Shown here: one piece after another, positions 11,421 to 20,471 of the stretch
How the letters are laid out: each line of letters starts with the position of its first letter
Position numbering within the stretch: position 1 is the stretch's first letter
Source: Sphaerulina vaccinii
Taxonomy: Eukaryota; Ascomycota; Dothideomycetes; Mycosphaerellales; Mycosphaerellaceae
Reading direction: 5' to 3'
Assembly: GCA_022570795.1 (NCBI GenBank)
Contig: JAKUDP010000004.1
Span: 2,418,001 to 2,482,000, forward strand
Length of the DNA: 64,000 nt
Notes under the pieces: generated by a model
What the model was told of the DNA's origin: nothing
Databases searched by the model: none
The model's input: only the letters and a program-made list of their open reading frames with translations
Translations under genes and position numbers: made by a program

Positions 11421-13886
11421 ATGTCCTTCGTCCTGGACCAGGTCCGGCGTATCGATGCCCACTTCGATCGATTGCAGCTAGCGAACCTGTACACAGGAAC
11501 AGCCGCAGGAGGCATTTCACCTACGACAGAAGCGAGCGAGCAAGACTTTCCCACTCAACACACGCAAGACGTCTCCACGAATCTTCCTTCTAAGAGAGTG
11601 GTAGCATTGCAAGCTGCGATACGAAGTCTCTCGCCGGGCAGCTCAGACAGCACTAGCCGTGCTTTACTAAGGCCATATGAAATCCAGCAGTCGCTCTCTG
11701 CTTTGAGCTCACAACCAAGCACACATGCGGCAATATCACTAGGAGAAGGAGGTGTAGCTACTGATGGAGAAGAGAAGGAATACTTTGAGCAAGAGCTAGA
11801 GTGGTAAGCATTAGGAGGCTATAGGCATCTTCGCTCTCCAATGTCTCACTGGTCTTGAGCCTGCCACGGCGACAAGCTCACAGACAGACCTGAGAAAGTA
11901 CAAGCGCACTTTTAGAGATACTTGCTTACATTTCTCTCTTGCAGGCTACTCGTCTCCAAGGCTTCCACACAAGTCTACGGACACGTACTCAGCTCTATCC
12001 TTGACGAAGCTGTGCGCTTAAGTGACGATATATGGTACTGGGACGAAGTGCTCGGCAGTCAGAGGTACACAGCTCTGTATAGCATACAGATCTCACCACT
12101 GCGACTATGGGCCTTTGGGAGCGCTGTCTGGGCAGACGCGAAAGAGAGAGCAGAACAGAAAGGCTTCGGGATTGCAGGTGCCGGACAAGATGCTAGGGAC
12201 TCTGCCACCGAGCAGTGGAAACAGTTCTATGGACTCGTACGGCAAGTCGTGAAGGAGAAGAGCATAAAAGAGGTGAACAAGCAGATCCTGTCACCCGTCA
12301 CGAGGATTAGATCAGAGATCAGAGCGAAGCAGAGTGCCTTGAAAAAGGTGAGGCTGAGGAACGCGAATGCTCTGGGAGTTCTGCTTGGTGAAGGACTGGC
12401 GAACGAGAGTGGCCACGCAGATGGAACGGCGAGTCCTGCGACACAGGACGCACAGCATAAGACGCGGGCATCTGTCTCGAGGAACGTTGCGTTGATGGAA
12501 GCCGTGCTTTCCAAGGTCAACGATCTGGAAACTCCCGTTGACGAGTTCAATGGAGCCATCGAGGCACTGACGAACGAGGATCCGTTGTACACTGTCGACT
12601 CGCGCGATGAGGTGATTGCACCACAAGCCGTGGCCGAGAGGCTTTCGAGGGTGCTTACTCTAGGCATGGAAGAGTACACGAAGTCAACACTTGCGATCAA
12701 GCAGAAGCATGGAAAGCCGTCTCGCGTGGTGCGTTACTGGTTGCCGATCGCAGTAGGAATTCTGTCATCTACTACAGTTCTTCGCATACTGGTCAACAGA
12801 CAGACAGAGATCCTGCAATGGGTCCAAGACCTCGGAGCTACAGTCGTCGATTTCTGGCAGAATTGGGTTGTAGAGCCTACGCGAAATGTGATTCGCACGA
12901 TTCGACATGACGAAGGTAGCGAGATCAGCATCATGTCGAAGCGCTCTCTCGAAGGTGACCGCGACAGTCTCGAGCGCATGGTTGTTGATTTTGCCATCGA
13001 CGTACCAGCTACAGCGACTGAAACCGGCGCACCATTGACAGATGTTGAGATTGCAGACATCCGAGCCAAAGTTCGTGAAGGAGACTTGACGCCTGTCCTG
13101 AAAGCATACGAGAAGGACTTGTCAAGTCCACTCCGAGGGGCTATCACTGGTAAGCAGCAGTAGCCCACATGTTTCCTGTATCTCACCAAGCTTGAGCCTG
13201 CTGAGGCGACAAAGTCGCGGACAGTCATCTTGAAACACATATTTGCTTTCAGAGATACTTGCTTCTTCTAACTTTTCTCGCAGGGAATCTGATCAGAGCC
13301 CTCCTAATCCAAGTCCAGAAGACCAAAGTGGACGTTGAGATCGCGATGGGCGGTATCGACTCGCTGCTCAAATCACAAGAACTTCTCATTGGGTAAGTAA
13401 AGAACTCCCTATGTCTCCTTAAGCTTCAGCCCACTGCGGCAACAGGCTCAGAGACAGTCGCCCTCAAGACGCCACCCGACCTTCAGAGATAGTTGCTGAC
13501 CCCGCTCCTTTAGCTTCATCTCTCTTACACCCGGTCTTCTTGTAGCCTACGGATTCTCACGCTGGATCAAGGCTTCGTTCACCGAAAAGCGAGGCACGAG
13601 AGCTGAACGGAAGCACGGCATTATGCTAAGACAGCTGCGCAACATTGATAGGATCTTGACCAGCGCGAGGCCAACGATGGATGGAGAACTACCCTACAAG
13701 GACCAAGGACTCTTACTATGTGAGGTTCACGTACTCCGTACTGCCGCTGTAAAGGGCATGCCACGAGAAATCTATAGGGAGTTCTCCGAAGAGGCGGACG
13801 AGTTATGTGATGTCAGGAAGGGGGTCGATAGGCAGAAGGCCGTGGCTGGGAGGGTTCGCTGGGCGTATGGGCGATGGCTAAGCTGA
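11421..13886 (+). CDS. NCA2: Nca2-family mitochondrial protein
   Basis: This belongs to the NCA2 family (nuclear control of ATPase). In yeast, Nca2 acts in mitochondria on expression of ATP synthase subunits 6 and 8. Four exons give about 689 residues. The N-terminus FVLDQVRRIDAHFDRLQLANLY is followed by an alpha-helical middle (KEVNKQILSPVTRIRSEIRAKQ), a membrane segment near YWLPIAVGILSSTTVL, the RALLIQVQKTKVDVEIAMGGIDSLLKSQELLIG block that typifies the C-terminal domain, and a second membrane segment (FISLTPGLLVAYGF). Introns are 11804-11944 (141 nt), 13150-13283 (134 nt) and 13393-13513 (121 nt). All three keep phase, for example restoring ELEW-LLVSKAS and AITG-NLIRALL. They are longer than most others here and are related to one another in sequence, so they are annotated separately as introner-like copies. 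Identification is strong; the functional role rests on the family. Confidence 0.9.
11804..11944 (+). repeat. Introner-like element copy A (NCA2 intron 1)
   Basis: This 141-nt intron runs GTAAGC to TTGCAG. It shares two blocks with NCA2 introns 2 and 3: a GAGCCTGC..GGCGACAA..CAGACAG block at about 11854-11887, and AGAGATACTTGCTT at 11914-11927. The first block includes the inverted pair TGAGC/GCTCA, which could form a hairpin. Homology between introns of one gene is the hallmark of introner-like elements in Dothideomycetes. Confidence 0.75.
13150..13283 (+). repeat. Introner-like element copy B (NCA2 intron 2)
   Basis: This 134-nt intron runs GTAAGC to CTCGCAG. CTTGAGCCTGC..AGGCGACAAA..GGACAGTC lies at 13191-13224, and AGAGATACTTGCTT at 13251-13264 is identical to copy A over 14 nt. 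The order and spacing of the blocks match copy A. Confidence 0.75.
13393..13513 (+). repeat. Introner-like element copy C (NCA2 intron 3)
   Basis: This 121-nt intron runs GTAAGT to CCTTTAG. It is the most diverged copy: AGCTTCAGCCC..TGCGGCAACAGGCTCAGAGACAGTC covers about 13421-13459, and AGAGATAGTTGCT is at 13485-13497. The order of blocks is the same as in copies A and B. Confidence 0.7.
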
Positions 13887-14712
13887 ATCAGGGGAAAGTA
13901 TCTCTGAACGCGGGCAAAGACCAAGCTGCTCACGGCAACACCAGAGCAAGATTGACAGAGAGGATCCAGCAGAGATGCTTTCAGATGAAGAGCATGCCGG
14001 TCCCGAAATGGCCATGGGATTCATGGCGTCAACAAGCCGGAAACGCTCTTTGTTCATGACATCCGAGTCCTTGGCTGCGGTCATGGCTATGCTACGGCTA
14101 GGCCGGTACAGTTAACGACAAGCATGGTTCGATTGGCAGGCAACAGAATGCCGACTTCAGCCTTATGCTCGTAGTACAGTGCGGCAAAGGCAGCTAGGAA
14201 GATGACATTGACCATATCTCTACCACTCACTTAACTTCTCTCCTTCATATCATCACTCTAGTCTAATCGTAATACTTAATACTTCCGAAGGTGAAGCTGA
14301 AGAGCTGAAACAGTACAGCCCTGTTTCGCACGTGCAAATCCCACACTTTCACTTGGCACAGCAGCCACCTTCCTGACCAGGATCAATCAGGCGACATCAT
14401 AGTTAACCCCGTGCTTGCCTCCAGCGTCGACAACTTGCGAAAGTGCACGACGACTCCCTGCCAACAACACCACATACCAGCCCCTCTCGCCACCTCACCT
14501 CTTCCGCCACCTGACTCTACGACATTCGGTGATCTTGACACCTGCGCGACAGAAGCAGCGACGACCCTTTGTATCCTCCGGCTCGGCACCTCCAAGAACC
14601 ATCACAGGGTCTCTTGTTTCTTGAGACAAAGCGAAAGAGACGACATACGTAAACCGAGGACTACGCTTGCACGACACGAAATTCACGACGATACGCCGTA
14701 GCCATAGTCACC
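13887..14712. other. Intergenic, NCA2 to SEC4
   Basis: This 0.8-kb stretch has no recognisable gene. The last 300 nt are rich in CA and CT, consistent with a SEC4 leader. Confidence 0.5.
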
Positions 14713-15596
14713 ATGGCTGGCACTCGGAATTATGACTTTCTTGTACGTTGAGCAGAAGGATCCCAGCCCCACGTCCGACTGCTGCTTGCCTGTAGACTGC
14801 GGAAGGGAGGGCGTGGTAATAGACCAGAGGCGATGACCGGCAGCTGGCGCATGCTCTACTCTGAGAGCGGAGGCAGCGGTGTGGGCAGCGGCGCAATGAA
14901 CAGAACACATGGCTAACGTGAAGCTCGTATTCACAGATCAAACTCCTTCTCATCGGCGACTCAGGCGTAGGCAAGTCCTGTTGCTTACTGCGCTTCTCCG
15001 AGGACTCCTTCACGCCCTCCTTCATTACGACCATCGGCATTGACTTCAAGATCCGAACGATTGAGCTGGACGGCAAGAGAGTAAAGCTGCAAATATGGGA
15101 TACAGCGGGCCAGGAACGCTTCAGGACGATCACGACTGCATACTACAGAGGCGCCATGGGTATCCTCCTGGTGTACGACGTTACAGATGAGCGCAGTTTC
15201 AATAGTGAGTACCACTCGCAGTGTTGGAGGGCGTGAGGCGGTGTACAAGCAGCGAACTAACACTTCTACCTAGACATTCGAACATGGTTCTCCAACGTCG
15301 AGCAACACGCAACCGAAGGCGTCAACAAGATCCTGATAGGCAACAAGTGCGACTGGGAAGAGAAGCGTGCCGTCTCCACTGAACAAGGACAAGCTCTCGC
15401 AGATGAACTAGGCATACCTTTCATGGAGGTCTCAGCAAAGAGCAACATCAATGTCGATAAGGCCTTTTACAGCTTGGCAGGAGATATCAAGAAGCGCATT
15501 GTGGACACTCAACAACCGCAGCAAGGAAACCAGCAGGGTGTCAGTGTAGGTGGACAGCAAGGTGCTGCGGGTGGACTGGGCAAGAACTGCTGCTAG
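14713..15596 (+). CDS. SEC4: Rab GTPase Sec4/Rab8
   Basis: This small GTPase controls the last step of exocytosis, delivering secretory vesicles to the exocyst at the hyphal tip. All G motifs are visible: GDSGVGKS P-loop, TTIGIDF switch I, WDTAGQE, GNKCDW and EVSAKS. The C-terminus ends in GKNCC, a double-cysteine geranylgeranylation site. There are three exons. The first, 30 nt, encodes MAGTRNYDFL and ends at a weak-looking but in-phase GTACGT donor. Introns are 14743-14936 (194 nt, GGCTAAC branch-like site) and 15205-15273 (69 nt), the latter restoring SFNNIRTWF. The product is 206 residues, the usual Rab size. Sec4 fits better than Ypt1 because of the TTIGIDFKIRTIELDGKRVKLQ and TTAYYRGAMGILLVYDVTDERSF stretches. 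Confidence 0.94.
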
Positions 15597-16086
15597 AGAG
15601 TGATAGCGGGATGTGCAGAGTGCGAGACGACATGAATGCAGACACGCAGCAACGGGAGCTTCTCTTGGGAATTGACTACTGCAAAGGACATATCCGCATC
15701 ATGGATAGAGAATGGAGTTTTGCAGGAGCAATAGAGACAGCTTTTTTGATTTACATGCGAGCAAGGTCGGCATGATAGGGCACAGCAGCAGCGGATAAGT
15801 ACCTTTCCTATGAAATCCTTGAACTATGGTTGACGTACCAGACTGAGCTTCTCTTACTGACTATGTCAAAGCCTACTTGTACAGATCGCAAGTGACAAGT
15901 TGCTATCATTTTCAAGGCTGCAAATTCGATTTCTACAAGCTCTCTACACCACTGGACGCATCTCCATTCTTGATCATTTCCGCACTTCGCATGGCAGCTG
16001 GCCTCTACCTGGCTGGTGAGAGGTCCATTGCGATCATGGCACCCCTCGTGTGGAACATGCCCTAGATCTCAAACCATCATAGCCCA
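15597..16086. other. Intergenic between SEC4 and a convergent small gene
   Basis: This 0.5-kb region joins the 3' ends of SEC4 and the - strand gene at 16.1 kb. No other coding or RNA feature is recognisable. Confidence 0.5.
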
Positions 16087-16512
16087 TTAACTGCTGCTCC
16101 CAATACCTGGGCGACGATGCCACCAAAATATCCACTCCAGTTGCTTCTGGTCGCCCTCCTTCGCCACCAAGCGGCCTTGACCAACGACTCGACACTGCTT
16201 GCCAAGCAACTGATGTCCCATGACGAAGCCACGGCGGCAGCAGGAGATCGACTTCATCCACTTCCTATTGGTGCCATTCGGGACGTGGAATTGATTTGAG
16301 ATATAATACTCTTCTCGGTATTTATTTCGTAGGTCATGATTAACCTGGAGGATAGCTGGTATGCGATAAGAGCGTTCGAAGACCTGGATATGTTGGCCAC
16401 TAGGAATGCCTTCGACCTCGGCCTTTTCGAACTCGGCCTTAATCATGTCGATAAGTTCTTGTGGTAAGGCATGAATGCGCTCGTCTAGTGTCGTGGTTCG
16501 TCTATTCTCCAT
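16087..16512 (-). CDS. Small F-box/2EXR-like protein, unknown function
   Basis: The frame encodes 141 residues from a clear ATG. It begins with a short hydrophilic leader followed by LPQELIDMIKAEF, the LPxEL-hydrophobic pattern of F-box and 2EXR-type domains. A PAILQVNHDLRNKYREEYY segment follows, matching the LLQV-N/S-R-R pattern of small fungal proteins of this kind. The last 60 residues are basic and of ordinary low conservation character (SCCRRGFVMGHQ, WWHRRPGIGSSS), so the true 3' end may differ through an unseen intron or decay. I do not assign a function. Its closest analogues in the window are the larger protein at 17.1 kb and the 53-60 kb array, all sharing an LPxEL start. Confidence 0.5.
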   Translation of the reverse strand: MENRRTTTLDERIHALPQELIDMIKAEFEKAEVEGIPSGQHIQVFERSYRIPAILQVNHDLRNKYREEYYISNQFHVPNGTNRKWMKSISCCRRGFVMGHQLLGKQCRVVGQGRLVAKEGDQKQLEWIFWWHRRPGIGSSS

Positions 16513-17078
16513 GTCTGGTTGTTGTACATCGTGGTTTCGCAGCAGTCACGTGCAATTTGCTGATCCAGGCCGGCATAGGCTGAGAGTTGAGAAGCTGAGG
16601 ATGGACGTTGGCGTTGTAAGTGTATGATCAAAGTGGTGTACATGTTATTCTTACCACTTGCAAGTTGTCATCCAAAAGGAAGTAGCCGCTCGAGGCTCCT
16701 TCAACAACATTTGCTGGTTGATGCCATGTGTTCAGCTTACCAAGTTACCAGACTTCACCTTCACACATCGTGCGAAGCTCTTGGCACTTCTTTGAAAGTT
16801 GAGGCCGCTTGCAAACCCGCAGTCGACCTCAAAGATCGAGAGAATGGTGAGAGATAACGCCAAGCTGAAGGATTGGGCAGTGCAGCTGTGCCACTCCAGC
16901 GTGAACAAGGACTTCGCATCAGATCTTGACGTCCTAGAGAAGCGCTCCATCCAAATCAAGCATCTACAACTCGCCTCATCTCCATCGGTTCGACGGAGTC
17001 AGGGATCAGCTTCTTCCAACGTCGGACATTCGTCAAAACACTACAACAAGGAACCTGGGAAGAACTCTCTTATTCGAC
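16513..17078. other. Intergenic between divergent small genes
   Basis: This 0.57-kb region lies between the divergent genes at 16.1 and 17.1 kb. Short open frames cross it but none resembles a known protein. Confidence 0.45.
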
Positions 17079-18023
17079 ATGGCACAAAGAGTGTACAAGC
17101 AAGAACTACCTCTCCTTTTGATCATCGTGGCACTTCCCGTTGGAGCTGTTACGGTCATAGGAAAACTCCTTCGACGACTTTCACAGCGCGTGCGACGAAC
17201 TTGTCAACAGTATGTGGTGGCCATACATACTCGACTGCCACATGTGGTAGCTGCACGTAAGAAGAGAGAGCGACACAATGAGACTCACCCACTGCTAAGA
17301 TTGCCGGCCGAATTGCGGAGCAGGATCTACGATTTCGCTATGCTCAACGGCGCAGTCAGTTCACCATCGCAGAGCTCTGTGTGTCCGGTCGTCTTCACTG
17401 GGGACAAGTCACGCCAGACAATGACATATATCGATGTCGGCAGGCACGTCTTGAGCACAGAAACCAATATGGCACAGGTATGTCGACACCTGCGACCCGA
17501 AGCACTATACCACTTCTACCGCCATAACATGTTCTCGTTTCCCATGATTTGTGGCAGCCTGGGCTTCTCTCACAAACCACAGTCTCTTCCACTATGGCTG
17601 CGAGACCAACCGCCCCCGTTTCTACTGATGCTGAAAATCTTACTCTTCGGCGAGCGATCGTGTTCACATGAGAAAGCGATCCGCGCTGCGAAGGGTTATG
17701 AAGCCGCACAGCGAGTTCATTTGGGCCGTACATACAACATACTTGTCGACTTCGCAGCAATAAGAGAGCTGAAAGTCATCGGTTCTCGAGGTCCGGCACG
17801 TACTGGGTGGAGCTACATTTATCTGGATGAGTGCGAGACATGTTGGCGGAAGTTGCTCGACGATGTCCAGACTTTCCAGGAGAGCGAGACGTGGAAGGAG
17901 GCGAGAGACATATGGTACGATAAGCTGGACGGAGCGAAGCTGTCGTGGAGGGATGTGGCGAGTATGATCAAGGTTGTAAGAACGGCCTTTCAGTTTGGAT
18001 ATCTTCACCTGTCGGACTTGTAA
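17079..18023 (+). CDS. F-box/2EXR-like domain protein
   Basis: This single-exon frame encodes 314 residues. A hydrophobic N-terminal segment (LPLLLIIVALPVGAVTVIG, about 10-28) could be a signal anchor. HPLLRLPAELRSRIYDFAM (about 70-88) is a 2EXR/F-box-type motif, followed by QVCRHLRPEALYHFYRHNMFSFP, the typical QVCR-LR-EAL-FY pattern of fungal families in which such a domain heads an otherwise variable protein. The rest has no recognisable domain. These families are large in plant-associated Dothideomycetes. Some members may act in SCF ubiquitin ligases, but the membrane-like N-terminus makes that uncertain here. I chose the first ATG. A start at the next in-frame ATG, after the hydrophobic stretch, would lose the LPAEL motif. 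Confidence 0.65.
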   Translation: MAQRVYKQELPLLLIIVALPVGAVTVIGKLLRRLSQRVRRTCQQYVVAIHTRLPHVVAARKKRERHNETHPLLRLPAELRSRIYDFAMLNGAVSSPSQSSVCPVVFTGDKSRQTMTYIDVGRHVLSTETNMAQVCRHLRPEALYHFYRHNMFSFPMICGSLGFSHKPQSLPLWLRDQPPPFLLMLKILLFGERSCSHEKAIRAAKGYEAAQRVHLGRTYNILVDFAAIRELKVIGSRGPARTGWSYIYLDECETCWRKLLDDVQTFQESETWKEARDIWYDKLDGAKLSWRDVASMIKVVRTAFQFGYLHLSDL

Positions 18024-18292
18024 TCTGTTGGGCAGGTGTGGACTGGTCACAATCAGTCAATCACATTTGCAACTTATATTGTCTTTGCAGTGCTGGCCTG
18101 TGCGATTATGTCGATGAGCGCAACAAAAACATCCTGAGACTTGAGTTAGATTGGAGACAACAAAGAAACACGACCAGCTTGGTCCAACCATCATACATTT
18201 AGTCCACTGTTTTAGACATCCCACTAATGTTCATCTACATCATATCAAATCATCAACATACACCCATCCCCGTCATCAGTTCAGGACGACTC

Positions 18293-18733
18293 TCACGTCC
18301 CAGTCTCCTTACACCCCATCTCAGTCTGACCCCCCCAAAGCGTATAAGTCGTAACAGCACTCCCCGTATCACAAGTACTAGTAGCCTCATAACTCGTCCA
18401 ACTCGTCACAGGCGTACTAGTCTCGCACGTAAACTTGCTCGTGGCAATCCCCACTAGTCCAGCACAAGGCGCTGCTACACAGCCAGAAGGACAGTCGGAG
18501 TCGGCATAGACGTAGGAGGTCGGACAGGTGACGGTTGTGTAGCTTGTAGGCGTTGGCGCTATGGGTGTTAGAACCATGTAGACGTATTCTTGTAGTGCGG
18601 CTCTGGGGTGGTTTGCGTTCGCGATGTCTCGGTTGCGATGTTGTTGTTGTTCTTGTTGTGGGTAGGGAGATGCTTCCGAGACCATGAGGCATAGGGCGAG
18701 ACATGCTGCCAAGATGTAGTGGAATGTTGACAT
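18293..18733 (-). CDS. Small cysteine-rich secreted protein
   Basis: The frame starting at the ATG at 18733 encodes 146 residues. An upstream GTG/other-codon extension is possible but removes the signal peptide from the N-terminus. The first 23 residues (MSTFHYILAACLALCLMVSEA) form a clear signal peptide. The mature part has a Q-rich stretch, a basic dipeptide region, then seven cysteines in a Thr/Ser-rich segment (TVTCPTSY, DCPSGC, APCAG, FTCETS, STCDTG, MGCKE). That pattern is common in secreted fungal wall proteins and candidate effectors. No enzyme domain is visible. It is flanked by a long gene-poor stretch on its 5' side. A role in host interaction is only a possibility. Confidence 0.6.
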   Translation of the reverse strand: MSTFHYILAACLALCLMVSEASPYPQQEQQQHRNRDIANANHPRAALQEYVYMVLTPIAPTPTSYTTVTCPTSYVYADSDCPSGCVAAPCAGLVGIATSKFTCETSTPVTSWTSYEATSTCDTGSAVTTYTLWGGQTEMGCKETGT

Positions 18734-20162
18734 TGTTGTAGTTCGAGTGAGTTGATACTGACGATCATTAGATGCTGTCAATCGATCATAAGTCTGATAT
18801 ATGAACTCACGATGATGATGATGTTACTGTCGGAGTCGATGCTAGTTTGTATAAACTCTAACACTTCAAATGAGCATATATCTCGAGAGCCATCAGTAGT
18901 TCATATACGCCCAGCCTCCTGGGTGTGACATCAGGTACACAGACTACTAGTTGCAGAACTGCTGGTGATCGGGAACATGAGGCAGGGGTCGAAATCCTGC
19001 CTTCTTTCTTCCGGCTTTCGGGTCCCCACGAAGTGCATTCAGCTTCTATGCTGTATAGGACAAATTTTGTGGAGAAGTGCATAGCATTGCGCCGAGTGGT
19101 ATGTTTCCATCGACACGTTGATCTTCACTGAGCTTGTTCGCTGGACAATTACGTGTAACACAATGTCTCCAATGTCTGCAGTGACCAAGACCACATCTCA
19201 GCCATTGCGATGTTTCGGCAATGATCGTAGGCTTGACAGCAAAGCGTCTTTGGCCGCATACAGAGTCATGGTAGAAGCTTCCGCTATACGATGCTGTGCT
19301 ACAGCGAATGTGCTCGAGCTGACGACAACTTCATTCGATTCGGGGGTTCGCTTGCAGCGTAGATGCGTAGTCGGAGTGTTTGCATCTTGTGTGGCTGGCA
19401 GCGTACTCGTCACTGCATAATGTAGCTGCAGGAGAAGCTGACTACAGAGCCTCAGGTACAGGAACGTGGCAGGACACGAGGCCGCCGGGGGGTTGCTGCA
19501 TGTCCGAAGTCTTCTTGCGTTCCTGGTTGGGAAGGCTAAAGGTCTGTACTGATTCTTTGCATGTCCGGACACTTGTTCAAGCTCCATGCTCATCGTACGA
19601 CTGGCTGTCATGTTTATCGTTGTGCATCTCTTCCGCCTTGCAATGCTCAATTGAGCAGGATCCAGGTGTTCGACGTGTAATCCTTCACAGCCAGTCACGA
19701 TTACCAGTCTCGTAGGCCAACCACTTGATCCTTGTCGAGGGTACATGCAAGAGCTTTGTAGTTCCTGCGAGACGGAGAAAGGCTAGGTTGCACTCAACCA
19801 CGAGAAGTCGTTCTTCCCAGACAGCATCAAGCTCACCAAGGCGTCGTCAACATCCCGGCACACGACGTGCAGGTACCGGAGATCCTTGTCTTCGGAGCTC
19901 AGAATAGCAACGTCCGACTATACTTTGTGCTTCTCTTCTCCTGCCACCACCTATTGTCCCGCCGCGTGGTCGTGCAGTTGTGTTTTATCTGAAACATCCG
20001 TCCTCATCCTGCGACCTGTGGGCTACTTGGTAAGTATAATCGCGTCGTCGCTGTTACGCAGGTTAGCAGTATTGAGAACATAGAGAACGAGCAACGAGCA
20101 TCCTCTGACTCAAGCAATTTCATAGTTCTTCTTCGTAGCGATCGACGCTTGGTGCATATATT
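18734..20162. other. Gene-poor stretch upstream of the small secreted protein
   Basis: Over 1.4 kb I find no frame with coding character; the longest open frame (about 19.2-19.75 kb, - strand) has no recognisable domain and an unbiased composition. A TATA-like TTGTATAAAC lies at 18847-18856, about 115 nt upstream of the secreted-protein ATG. No repeat or RNA gene was seen. Confidence 0.45.
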
Positions 20163-20471
20163 CTACTGACTGCTGCCAAACAATGCCTCATACCAACCGG
20201 GTGCGGTGTAGTTGCCGTGAAAGTGGAACCAAAGGGTTGAGGCCAGAACTTGATCGTCCAGAAATGTGCATACCGTCTGAGCAGCTGGCTTGAGCTCGAT
20301 GATGCCGACCTTCGCTGGGTCTTTCGACAGCTGGCCAGCTTTCTTGACCAGCTGAATGAACTCGGGTGTTCGCGTGCTAACTCTACTCTGAAAGTATGCC
20401 ACAAGAGAGCCCATAGCTATACCAGCAGCCGGAATGGCGGCGCGCACTTCATCAAATGTTGGAAATGCCAT
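20163..20471 (-). CDS. Duplicated TFIIF-alpha winged-helix ORF
   Basis: This 102-codon frame starts with an ATG immediately after the TFG1 stop codon, in the same reading frame. Its first 62 residues (AFPTFDEVRAAIPAAGIAMGS...) repeat the TFG1 C-terminal winged helix with eight substitutions, including K to Y, K to Q, G to S and V to E. About 19 further codons differ only at synonymous positions, so the amino-acid sequence has changed far less than expected without selection. After LKPAA the frame continues with 40 residues unlike TFG1, ending FGSSQ. The codon aligned with the TFG1 stop is CAG here. It could be an independent small ORF, a reinitiation product, an alternative terminal exon, or a decaying copy. 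Confidence 0.55.
   Translation of the reverse strand: MAFPTFDEVRAAIPAAGIAMGSLVAYFQSRVSTRTPEFIQLVKKAGQLSKDPAKVGIIELKPAAQTVCTFLDDQVLASTLWFHFHGNYTAPGWYEALFGSSQ

Noticed and set aside
19198..19746. 182-codon open frame on the - strand
   Set aside because: No domain, no signal peptide and no codon or composition signal; it lies in a gene-poor stretch where such frames occur by chance.
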